Shown here: in pieces, positions 52,355 through 59,893 of the stretch
Position numbering within the stretch: the first letter of the stretch is position 1
Layout of the letters: each line of letters starts with the position of its first letter
NCBI GenBank assembly: GCA_963851045.1
Contig: CAWKNC010000001.1
Span: 744,001-808,000, forward strand
Origin: WHSW01 sp963851045
GTDB taxonomy: Bacteria > Actinomycetota > Thermoleophilia > Solirubrobacterales > 70-9
Reading direction: 5' to 3'
Length of the DNA stretch: 64,000 nt
Program-made: the position numbers and the translations under genes
The notes under the pieces: generated by a model
Told to the model about the DNA's origin: nothing
Databases searched by the model: none
What the model saw: the letters and a program-made list of their open reading frames with translations, nothing else

Positions 52355-55300
52355 TCAGACGCTGCGTTCGCAGCTACGCCTGCGGTCGCGGGTCTCTGCG
52401 CCGGCGCACTTGTCGCGGCCGGGGCCGCCAACCACCCGATCGACCCCGCGGCCACCCGAGAGCCTGTCCTTGCCGCCGCCGCCCTTGACGAGATCCCGGC
52501 CGGGGCCACCGCCGGCGCGATCCCTGCCGCCGCCGCCAAAGATCTGATCGTTCTTGGCACCGCCGTTGAGGCGCTTGTCGTTGCCGCCCTTGCCGCAGAT
52601 GATGTCTCGCCCACGACCTCCGTCGAGCTTGTCCTTGCCGCCCAACCCGATGATCACATCGCGGCGCTTCGTGCCCTGGAGCTTGTCGTTCTTTCGGGTG
52701 CCGACGATGGTGCCCTTCAGCCCCTTGCAGCGATTCGCTTTGCTCGGGATGACCTTGATCTCGATCGTGTCCGTCGCCGTCTGGTCGCTGGAATCGGTGA
52801 CGGTCAGCTCGGCCTTGTACGTGCCGATCGCGGTGTAGATGTGGGTTGTTTCACGATCCCGTTCCCGCTGCTGATCGCCGAAGTCCCACCTGTACCTCAG
52901 ATCCTGTGGCGCATCGAGGTCGTCGAAGGAGCCGCTGCCATCGAAGCTCACCGGCTCACCGACCTGGACCCGCTCGGGCTTCGCCTGGGCGACGGCGGTC
53001 GGTCCGGTCCCGCCGCCGGTGGGGCCTTTGCTCGTCTCGCCGTAGTCGAACTCCGTGCAGCCGCTGCCGGTGTCGAAGGCAACGTCGCCGTTGAGGTCGT
53101 GGCTGCCGCTCGGCACCGGCCCGACGTCGGTCCCGGCGAGCCGGTTGACGTCGAACGTGAGGCAGTTGAAGTCAAAGCGCCAAAGCTCGTCCTCGCGCGA
53201 GGGATCCGAGTAGTTGTCGACGTGGCCCTCGCCGCTATCGCTGAACTGCGAGTCCCCGCTTGCGGCGGTGAAGGCCGCGTCGTCGAGGCCGGGACTGTCG
53301 GTGAAGAGGCCCGTGTCGTCGTCGGTTCCGGGCTGCTCATCGCCGGGCTCGGGCTGAGAATCGAGCGGGCTCTGCGCGGGCGGCGAGTCCGTTCCGACGT
53401 TGCCGTACCCGTGGTTTTCGTCGGTATAGGTGAGGAGCACGCCGGGGTCGAACGTGGGTCCCTCGCCGCGGTCATCCTCGCCGTGGCCGTCGGCATCAAA
53501 GCCGGAGCGATCGCGCATCTCGAGCAGGTAGGCGTGCTCGGCGGGGGAGTCCTGGTCGGCCGTGACCCGATTCCACCCGTCCGTGCAGATCGGAGCGGTT
53601 CTCAAACCGTCCTCGCCGCAGCCGCCGTTGACGAGCGCCGAATCATTCGCGGTCTCGAGATCGGACTGATAGACGACTCGGTCACCCGCGGTCACCTTGA
53701 TGTCGTCGATGAACCAGCCCGGGCGCGCGAGGCCTGGGTCGGTCGAGTAGCTGAAGCGCAGGATCGTCGGCGAGCCTGCGAACTGCGACAGGTCATACGC
53801 GTCATCGACGAAGGCGGGCCCGGGGTATCTGCCGAGGACGCGGTCCGCCGGTGCTGTGCCCTGGTCGTGTGACGGCCCCGTTCCGGTGATCCCGTTGCCG
53901 AACTTGGCCTGGCAGCCGTTTGCATTCGGGTTCGCCGTCCCCGTCGTGTACCCGTTCTCGGAGGGCAGGGACTCGTAGTTGTTGCCGTTGTTGGTGCTCG
54001 CGAGAACGAATCCGTAGTCGTAGTCCCACTCAATGTCGAAATTCGACTTGAACTCCAGCGTTACCGGAGTTCCCGCGGGAACGTCGGCGAGCTGGGGCAG
54101 GGACAGGTCGAGGTTGTGGGCGCCGGTCGGAACGCAGCCGAAATCGTTGCCCGAGCCCGAGTGATAGGCGTGCGTGCCGGAGGGGATGAGCGCCGGATCG
54201 ATGATCCTGCGCCCGGGCAGGCTTGCGACGTAGGCCTCTCCGTTGTTGACCGACTCTCCCTCGAGCGTGTAGGGAGTCCCGTCGGGCTCTCGCCAGTCGA
54301 TCCGATGCGTGTTGAGCTTGGTGTCCTGCCAGTTGGTCGCATCGACGTGGGTGCTGGGCCCGAGGACTCGCGGGATCGTCCAGCCGAGCTCCTTCTTGCC
54401 GATCACATCGATGTTCTGGGAGTGATCCTCTGCCATGAGGCTCCAGGTGCCGTATGTCGTTCGCGCCCCTGTTGAGTAGTAGTCCGGGAGACCGAGGGAG
54501 TGGCCGTACTCGTGCGAGATCACGCTCGCCTTTGCGATGGCGGTCTCCGGGTTGACGTTGTACGGGCCGACGCGCACGAAGGCGATAAGCGCGTCGCCCT
54601 TGTTCTCGGTCGTCGTCTTGGTTCGCGACTCGTCCGCGTACCAGAGCGGGCGACCTTCGAGATCGGTCAGCTGGTCGTCGGAGATGTAGCCGGTCAGGCC
54701 CGTCGCCGGGTCCGTGTAGTAGCCGCGAAGGTCCGACGAGTGCGGCCAGATGTTGTCGTACGGCGGCACCTCGGTCTGCGAGCCGCCGTTGCCACCCACG
54801 CCCGCGAAGACCATCATGAAGAAGTCGACGACGCCGTCCTTGTCAGTATCGAACTCGTTGTAGTCGATCTCGGGATCGGCGATCTGCGCTGCGTCGTAGA
54901 CGGCCTTTCCGGTCGGTCCGCAGCCGGCGTCGATGTTCTGCAGAGCGCCAACCCCGGTGACCGCTCCGATCAGCGCCGAGCCGTTTGCGTCGTCGCCGTA
55001 GTAGTCGGTCGAGCCCGGCAGCTGATACCAGCCGTTCTCGATCCGTGGCGAGAGGGCCTGGTAGCCGTCGCCGGGTAGCGCCGCGGTGGTGGTTCCCCGG
55101 CACGTATTCGTGCTGGAGGGGTTGGGCTGAGAGAAGTTGAATCCCGGTCCGTAGGCCCAGTCCGCGGATGCGACTCCGGCGCTCGGGACGTCACCGTCCG
55201 GGAACAGCTGGCCGTACGACATCTCCTGGTAGAGGTTGAACGTGGAGCCCGGATTGGCGGGATCGTTGATCTTGTCGTCGAGTGTGGTGGCTGCGCTCGC

Positions 55301-56278
55301 CGTGCTGTCGTGCTTGCGCTCGAAGTAGTCGACCGGTACCACGGGAAAGGGCCGGTCGCCGTATCGGGCCGACTCGTAGTCGCCGAACGGGGGGATGACC
55401 TTCGGGCCGTGGCTCGCGGCCGTGAACGGCGCGGACGCACCCGTGTAGGTGAGCGATCCGGTGGTTGAGAGGTCTTTCCAAACGATCTGCGGGTCTTGGT
55501 CGAGACCATCGGCCTGCGCTTCGACAACCAGCTTTGCCTCACCCGGCGCGGCGCCGCTGATCGGACCGACAGTCCCGGCGTTCCAGGTGAGGGTGTTGCC
55601 GCTGACGGTCACCGCCGCCGCGTCGCCGTCGGGATCGATCAGCGTCGTCGAATCCGGCGCGGTCAGGGTGACGGTGGCGTTCGTAATGGGCGTCACGCCG
55701 TAGTTGGCGATCGTGAGCGTGAATGGGTACATCTCGCCGGGCTTCACCCAGCCGACCGAGGAGACGAACGAGTTCTCGAGAACCGGACCGGTTGGCGCAG
55801 CGACCACGCCGACCGCCCCCGCGGGAGTCCCGTTCGCAGTTGCGGCGTCGCCGTGGACGGCGTCAACTAGCTCGAGCCCGACGACCTCCGCGTAGTCGGT
55901 TGAAGCATCGGGTGCGACGGCGCTCGTCGCCCGCGACGGCAGGGTCAGCTCGACGCTGCCATCTTCAGCTGCCGTGTAGGGGCCGAACGTCCCCAGCACG
56001 TTGCCGTCGGAGTCGACCGAGCGGAGCCTGAAGCTGGCCGGGACTCCTGGACCCTTGGCGTCGCGCGGACCGCTGAGCTCGACGATCCTGCCGGCGACCG
56101 CGATCGAGTCGCCCGGCGCATACGTGGCCTTGGGCTCAACCGGCGCAAGGGCGGCAGCGAGACGGCTCGCGTCGTCGGAGCTTCCCGACGCGGCCCCCGC
56201 GCCCAGCGTCCCGGCGCCGATTGCGGCAACCGCGCCGATTAGAGGGACGACACGGCCACGCACATTCTTAAAGCCCAT
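52355..56278 (-). CDS. Secreted M6-family (immune inhibitor A-like) metalloprotease with PKD and RTX-like domains
   Basis: A 1307-residue exported protease. After a signal peptide (PLIGAVAAIGAGTLGAGAAS) come a beta-rich prodomain and a CARDB-like domain (TLTIANYGVTPITNATVTL). The catalytic domain holds SHEYGHSLGLPDYY, the HExxHxxGxxD zinc site, and YGTWSLMAEDHS as Met-turn. A jelly-roll region (FIDDIKVTAGDRVVYQSDLE), a PKD domain (FDGSGSFDD and YRWDFGD) and about ten GGxGxDxL nonapeptides follow; the end is RDRRRSCERSV. The RTX-like repeats probably bind calcium outside the cell. ATG 56278 is preferred over GTG 56308. Confidence 0.92.
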   Translation of the reverse strand: MGFKNVRGRVVPLIGAVAAIGAGTLGAGAASGSSDDASRLAAALAPVEPKATYAPGDSIAVAGRIVELSGPRDAKGPGVPASFRLRSVDSDGNVLGTFGPYTAAEDGSVELTLPSRATSAVAPDASTDYAEVVGLELVDAVHGDAATANGTPAGAVGVVAAPTGPVLENSFVSSVGWVKPGEMYPFTLTIANYGVTPITNATVTLTAPDSTTLIDPDGDAAAVTVSGNTLTWNAGTVGPISGAAPGEAKLVVEAQADGLDQDPQIVWKDLSTTGSLTYTGASAPFTAASHGPKVIPPFGDYESARYGDRPFPVVPVDYFERKHDSTASAATTLDDKINDPANPGSTFNLYQEMSYGQLFPDGDVPSAGVASADWAYGPGFNFSQPNPSSTNTCRGTTTAALPGDGYQALSPRIENGWYQLPGSTDYYGDDANGSALIGAVTGVGALQNIDAGCGPTGKAVYDAAQIADPEIDYNEFDTDKDGVVDFFMMVFAGVGGNGGSQTEVPPYDNIWPHSSDLRGYYTDPATGLTGYISDDQLTDLEGRPLWYADESRTKTTTENKGDALIAFVRVGPYNVNPETAIAKASVISHEYGHSLGLPDYYSTGARTTYGTWSLMAEDHSQNIDVIGKKELGWTIPRVLGPSTHVDATNWQDTKLNTHRIDWREPDGTPYTLEGESVNNGEAYVASLPGRRIIDPALIPSGTHAYHSGSGNDFGCVPTGAHNLDLSLPQLADVPAGTPVTLEFKSNFDIEWDYDYGFVLASTNNGNNYESLPSENGYTTGTANPNANGCQAKFGNGITGTGPSHDQGTAPADRVLGRYPGPAFVDDAYDLSQFAGSPTILRFSYSTDPGLARPGWFIDDIKVTAGDRVVYQSDLETANDSALVNGGCGEDGLRTAPICTDGWNRVTADQDSPAEHAYLLEMRDRSGFDADGHGEDDRGEGPTFDPGVLLTYTDENHGYGNVGTDSPPAQSPLDSQPEPGDEQPGTDDDTGLFTDSPGLDDAAFTAASGDSQFSDSGEGHVDNYSDPSREDELWRFDFNCLTFDVNRLAGTDVGPVPSGSHDLNGDVAFDTGSGCTEFDYGETSKGPTGGGTGPTAVAQAKPERVQVGEPVSFDGSGSFDDLDAPQDLRYRWDFGDQQRERDRETTHIYTAIGTYKAELTVTDSSDQTATDTIEIKVIPSKANRCKGLKGTIVGTRKNDKLQGTKRRDVIIGLGGKDKLDGGRGRDIICGKGGNDKRLNGGAKNDQIFGGGGRDRAGGGPGRDLVKGGGGKDRLSGGRGVDRVVGGPGRDKCAGAETRDRRRSCERSV

Positions 56279-56380
56279 AACCACCCGCAATCGAGATCTT
56301 CGTGACACCTACAGCGGGGTCCCCCGACCCGCACTGCCTGCACGCTTACCCCCGCGACGCGCGATTTACTCCTCACCGGC

Positions 56381-56481
56381 GGGCCGCATCGGGTTCGCCC
56401 CGCCACGCGGTGGGCCGCTTTGGGTCCGCCCCGCGCCGGGTGGGCCGCATCGGGTTCGCTCAGCGCCCCCGATGCGGCCCA
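56381..56481. repeat. Left repeat block: tandem half-units and a 40-bp palindrome
   Basis: Two tandem half-units of 30-31 bp begin GGGCCGC(A/T)T(C/T)GGGT at 56381 and 56412. A third begins at 56442 and meets an inverted copy, giving a 40-bp palindromic element (56442-56481) with 13-bp perfect arms: GGGCCGCATCGGG at 56442-56454 and CCCGATGCGGCCC at 56468-56480. The palindrome covers the stop codon of the AbiEi/DUF559 gene. Confidence 0.85.
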
Positions 56482-57368
56482 CGTCGGGCGCGCTCGAGGG
56501 CCTCCTGTACCTCCCGCATGACCGCCTCCGGCTCGCGAGTGACCCGCTCATATGTGAACCGGAGGACTGTGTAGCCGGCGAGCGTGAGGATCACATCGCG
56601 GCGGCGGTCTGACTCGAACGTGTCCGGGTCGCCGTGAAAGCCATAGCTGTCGAGCTCGACTATGAGGCGTTCGTGCGGCCATAGGCAGTCGACCTCAAGG
56701 CCCTCGACAACGACATCGCTGGCCGGCCGCGACACCCCGGCTTGATCACAGGCAGACAGAAAGCGATCCTGAAGCCAGGAGCGCGTGGTCGGCAGCGGCC
56801 GGTACGCCGCGAGAATGACGCCAAGCCGAGCGGTTCCCCGGCGTCCGCGCGTCTGCTCGAGCATGAGTTCGATGCGTTCGATGTCGAGAACCCGGCGGCG
56901 ATCGGCACTGTGGACCGCGTCACGTAACTGGCGCTCCGTGAAAACGGAGGCGAGGTCAATCAGCGTCCGAGACGCGTTGGTTAGAGGAATGCCGCTGCGA
57001 ATCCAGCATTCCTCGGCCGGGAGGAGGCGGGGTCGATGAATCAGAATCCCGTTCCGCGGACGACGACCACAGCGTGGGGCGATGACGTCGATTCGCGGCG
57101 GCCCGGCATCGATGAACCTCAGAAGCAGCGCAGCGCTGCGATGGCTCAGCATCGCGCCCTCCCCACCCGCAAGCACCGCGGCGGTCAGACGCGCGTGCAG
57201 CGTCGAGGGCGCGCCGCCGACGGCGTAGACGCCTGCGTGAAGTGAGTGCAGCAGGCCTCGGTGCAGCGCGCGCTGAATCCCACTCTTGCCGAGCCCCAAT
57301 TCCAGCAGCTGCCAACGCCCGACGGTTCCGTGCTGCTCACCCGCGACGGCTGTCACCGTCCGCCACAC
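56460..57368 (-). CDS. AbiEi-type winged-helix plus DUF559 (Vsr-like) endonuclease-fold protein
   Basis: A 302-residue protein. The N-terminal part (GEQHGTVGRWQLLELGLGKS, shortened; IQRALHRGLLHSLHAGVYAV) is the AbiEi antitoxin-like winged helix. The C-terminal part is DUF559: GLEVDCLWPHERLIVELDSY, then DRRRDVILTLAGYTVLRFTY, where D and ExD match the Vsr/PD-(D/E)XK catalytic pattern. Such fusions are common in actinobacteria, but their function is not settled. GTG 57368 is used; ATG 57437 is in frame. Palindromic repeats overlap both ends of the gene, so its last residues (RGPHRGR) come from repeat sequence. No partner AbiEii toxin is adjacent. Confidence 0.85.
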   Translation of the reverse strand: MWRTVTAVAGEQHGTVGRWQLLELGLGKSGIQRALHRGLLHSLHAGVYAVGGAPSTLHARLTAAVLAGGEGAMLSHRSAALLLRFIDAGPPRIDVIAPRCGRRPRNGILIHRPRLLPAEECWIRSGIPLTNASRTLIDLASVFTERQLRDAVHSADRRRVLDIERIELMLEQTRGRRGTARLGVILAAYRPLPTTRSWLQDRFLSACDQAGVSRPASDVVVEGLEVDCLWPHERLIVELDSYGFHGDPDTFESDRRRDVILTLAGYTVLRFTYERVTREPEAVMREVQEALERARRGPHRGR

Positions 57369-57369
57369 C

Positions 57370-57409
57370 GGGCCGCATTGTGCTCGCCTAGCGAGTTCGA
57401 TTCGGCCCA
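57370..57409. repeat. Degenerate 40-bp palindrome at the 5' end of the AbiEi/DUF559 gene
   Basis: It starts GGGCCGCATTGTGCTCGC and ends CGATTCGGCCCA. Length is exactly 40 bp, as in the left and right copies, but the centre differs. It lies at the gene's start codon region, immediately upstream of GTG 57368, so it could act as its control site. Confidence 0.65.
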
Positions 57410-57501
57410 GCACCGCCATGGCGCCAGCATTCGGCATGCGAGCGCAAGCGTGGCGCGTGCACCGCGTCGAAACTGCGACCGACCCGGGCCGAAATGAGCG
57501 T

Positions 57502-57642
57502 GGGCCGCTTTGGGTTCGCTCCGCGCGGGGTGGGCCGCTTCGGGTTCGCTCCGCGCGGGGTGGGCCGCTTCGGGTTCGCTAACCGGTCCCGATGCGGCCC
57601 AGGCGCCGGTTCCAGGCCCGACCGGTGCCGATGCGGCCCAGG
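57502..57642. repeat. Right repeat block: tandem half-units, 40-bp palindrome and a further inverted copy
   Basis: Two near-identical 30-bp half-units start at 57502 and 57532 (GGGCCGCTTTGGGTTCGCTC type). A third at 57562 leads into an inverted copy ending 57601, forming a 40-bp palindrome that differs from the left one at about five positions. A 22-bp direct repeat follows: 57582-57603 and 57621-57642 (ACCGGT(C/G)CCGATGCGGCCCA core). Units are contiguous, with no spacers. Confidence 0.85.
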
Positions 57643-57711
57643 TTCAAACGCGGGCCCAGGCTCGACCGTGGCGCGGTGCTACGACGCCACGCTTCGAGGG
57701 CCGAAACGGCG

Positions 57712-58227
57712 TTAAGGCGCTGGTACCGGCTCGGTCGTGGCCTCGACGTCGAGCAGGTCGACGATGAAGACCAGCGTCTCGTTCGGCCCGATGGCCGGCG
57801 GCGAGCCCTGCGCGCCATAGCCGAGATCCGGCGGGATGATGAGTTGGCGGCGCCCGCCGACCTTCATCCCGGCGATGCCCTGATCCCAGCCCGGGATGAC
57901 GCTGCCGGCGCCGAGCTGGAAGGTGAACGGCTCGCCGTTGTCCCAGGAGGCGTCGAACTGCTTGCCGTTGGAGTAGCTGACGCCGACGTACTGCATCGTC
58001 AGCGTGTCGCCCGCCTGGGCTTCGGTGCCCTCGCCCTCAGTGAGGTCCTCGATCTCGAGCTCCTTCGGCGGGGGCCCGTCCGGCACCTCGACCTCCGGCT
58101 TTGAGATCGAGTCCGGATCGAATGCCTCGGGTGAATCCTCGCCCCCGCCGGTCGCGAGGATGACCGCGACCACGAGACCGACAACGAAGACTCCGATGAG
58201 GATGAGTTTGCTCTGGTTGGACTGCAT
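57712..58227 (-). CDS. Membrane-anchored FKBP-type peptidyl-prolyl isomerase
   Basis: A 171-residue protein with an N-terminal anchor (LILIGVFVVGLVVAVILATG) and a C-terminal FKBP domain: MQYVGVSYSNGKQFDASWD, then GSVIPGWDQGIAGMKVGGRR, and IPPDLGYGAQGSPPAIGPNE. The active-site Tyr, Phe, Asp, Trp and Tyr of FKBPs are all present, so it should be an active prolyl isomerase outside the membrane. ATG 58227 overlaps the stop of the carboxylase gene in TGATG. Confidence 0.95.
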   Translation of the reverse strand: MQSNQSKLILIGVFVVGLVVAVILATGGGEDSPEAFDPDSISKPEVEVPDGPPPKELEIEDLTEGEGTEAQAGDTLTMQYVGVSYSNGKQFDASWDNGEPFTFQLGAGSVIPGWDQGIAGMKVGGRRQLIIPPDLGYGAQGSPPAIGPNETLVFIVDLLDVEATTEPVPAP

Positions 58228-59795
58228 CAGAGGGGGATGTTGCCGTGCTTTCGCTTCGGCTGCTCCACTCGCTTGGTCTGCAGGGTGCGAAGCGCCCGAA
58301 TCAGCTTCGGCCGGGTATGGCGCGGCTCGATGACGTCATCGATGTAGCCCCGCTCGGCGGCCGAGTACGGGTTGGCAAAGTGCGCCTTGTAATCGTCGAT
58401 CAGCTTCTGGCGGCGCTCGTCGGGCGTCGGTGACTGGCTGATGTCCTTGCGGTAGATGATGTTGACCGCGCCCTCGGGCCCCATCACCGCGACCTCTGCC
58501 TGTGGCCAGGCGAAGTTGAAGTCGGCGAGCATGTGCTTTGAGTTCATGACGTCGTAGGCGCCGCCGTAAGCCTTACGTGTGATCACGGTCAGCTTCGGCA
58601 CCGTCGCCTCGGTGAACGCATACAGCAGCTTCGCGCCGTGACGGATGATCCCGTTCCACTCCTGCGAGGTGCCCGGGAGGAAGCCGGGAACGTCGGTGAA
58701 GGTGATCAGCGGAATGTTGAAGGCGTCGCAGAAGCGAACGAAGCGCGCGGCCTTTTCGGACGCCTCAATGTCGAGCACGCCCGCTAGGTGCTTGGGCTGG
58801 TTGCCGACGATCCCAACCGGATAGCCATCGAGGCGACTGAAGCCGACGATGATGTTCTGGGCAAAGTGCTCCTGGACCTCGAAGAAGTCTCCGTCGTCGA
58901 CGATCAGCGAGACGACCTCGCGCATGTCGTAGGGCTTTTGCGGGTCGGGCGGTACGACCGTGTCGAGCGCCTCCTCCATTCGCTCGGGATCGTCGTAGGG
59001 CTCGGCCCTGGGCGGCATCTCGAGGTTGTTGGAGGGTAGAAAGCTGATCAGGTAGCGGATGTCCTCGAGGCACTTCTCCTCGTCGTCGGCGGCGAAGTGG
59101 GCGACGCCGGACTTCGAGTTGTGAGTCATCGCCCCACCGAGCTCCTCGAACTCCACCTCCTCACCGGTGACCGTCTTGATCACCTCGGGGCCGGTGATGA
59201 ACATGTGGGAGGTCTCCTTGACCATGAAGATGAAATCCGTCATCGCCGGCGAGTAGACGGCGCCACCCGCGCACGGGCCCATGATCGCCGAGATCTGCGG
59301 GATCACCCCGGAGCACTGGACGTTTCGCACGAAGACGTCACCGTAGGCGCCGAGCGACACGACACCCTCTTGGATGCGCGCTCCGCCGGAGTCGTTGATC
59401 CCGATGACGGGCGCTCCGACCTTCGCCGCGAGGTCCATCACCTTGCACATCTTCTCGGCCATGACCTCGCCGAGTGACCCGCCGAAGACCGTGAAGTCCT
59501 GGCTGAAGACGAACATCGGGCGACCGTCGATCGTCCCGTAGCCGGTGACCACGGCGTCGCCGTAGGGACGCTTCTTGTCCATGTCGAACTCGTGCGTGCG
59601 GTGGCGAACGAACGTGTCGAGTTCCTCGAACGAGCCTGGGTCGAGCAGCTTCTCGATCCGCTCGCGGGCGGTCAGCTTGCCCTTGGCGTGCTGCTTTTCG
59701 ACCGCCTCCTCGGAGGCTGAATTCACAGCCTGCTCGCGCAATTCGCGCAGGTAGGAGAGCTTCTCCTCGAGGGTGACGGGGTTCTTCTCGCGCAC
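58227..59795 (-). CDS. Acyl-CoA carboxylase carboxyltransferase (beta) subunit, propionyl-CoA type
   Basis: A 522-residue biotin-dependent carboxyltransferase. The two oxyanion-hole glycine pairs appear in NDSGGARIQEGVVSLGAYGD and in KAYGGAYDVMNSKHML; the family's FVFSQDFTVFGGSLGE is near residue 100. This subunit moves the carboxyl group from biotin to propionyl- or acetyl-CoA. With the acyl-CoA mutase at the right edge, a methylmalonyl-CoA route is likely. GTG 59795 follows TAAACT at 10 nt; the frame to 59876 is longer but unlike the family. Confidence 0.94.
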   Translation of the reverse strand: MREKNPVTLEEKLSYLRELREQAVNSASEEAVEKQHAKGKLTARERIEKLLDPGSFEELDTFVRHRTHEFDMDKKRPYGDAVVTGYGTIDGRPMFVFSQDFTVFGGSLGEVMAEKMCKVMDLAAKVGAPVIGINDSGGARIQEGVVSLGAYGDVFVRNVQCSGVIPQISAIMGPCAGGAVYSPAMTDFIFMVKETSHMFITGPEVIKTVTGEEVEFEELGGAMTHNSKSGVAHFAADDEEKCLEDIRYLISFLPSNNLEMPPRAEPYDDPERMEEALDTVVPPDPQKPYDMREVVSLIVDDGDFFEVQEHFAQNIIVGFSRLDGYPVGIVGNQPKHLAGVLDIEASEKAARFVRFCDAFNIPLITFTDVPGFLPGTSQEWNGIIRHGAKLLYAFTEATVPKLTVITRKAYGGAYDVMNSKHMLADFNFAWPQAEVAVMGPEGAVNIIYRKDISQSPTPDERRQKLIDDYKAHFANPYSAAERGYIDDVIEPRHTRPKLIRALRTLQTKRVEQPKRKHGNIPL

Positions 59796-59805
59796 GCGCC
59801 GCGGG

Positions 59806-59811
59806 AGTTTA
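59806..59811 (-). promoter_or_regulatory. Candidate -10, leaderless GTG at 59795
   Basis: TAAACT on the minus strand, 10 nt before GTG 59795. Confidence 0.4.
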
Positions 59812-59834
59812 CGTGCCGGGCAGCGGAACACTTC

Positions 59835-59863
59835 TTGCCGCAGCGAGCCAGCCCGAGTAGGTT
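59835..59863 (+). promoter_or_regulatory. Promoter of the beta-helix surface protein
   Basis: TTGCCG (59835-59840) and TAGGTT (59858-59863) are 17 nt apart, a proper -35/-10 pair. The start codon at 59894 is 30 nt further and has GAAGGG about 9 nt upstream, so this gene has a leader, unlike most others here. Confidence 0.5.
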
Positions 59864-59893
59864 GACCGCTCAACACTTACGAAGGGAATAGAG

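Noticed and set aside
52370..52720. Tandem DNA repeats near the 3' end of the M6 protease as a separate repeat element
   Set aside because: They are the coding of GGxGxDxL nonapeptides and vary at the third codon position, so they are protein repeats.
49406..53872. Long plus-strand frames (560 and 801 codons) over the metallophosphoesterase, M28 and M6 genes
   Set aside because: Both are antisense shadows crossing gene borders; the opposing frames have full catalytic motifs.
57502..57601. Possible CRISPR array in the right repeat block
   Set aside because: The 30-bp units are directly contiguous with no spacers and include inverted copies; no cas gene is near.
57494..57715. Short plus-strand frame translating the repeats into GRFGFAPRGV-type repeats
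   Set aside because: It is simply the repeat DNA read as protein; no start signal or domain supports it.
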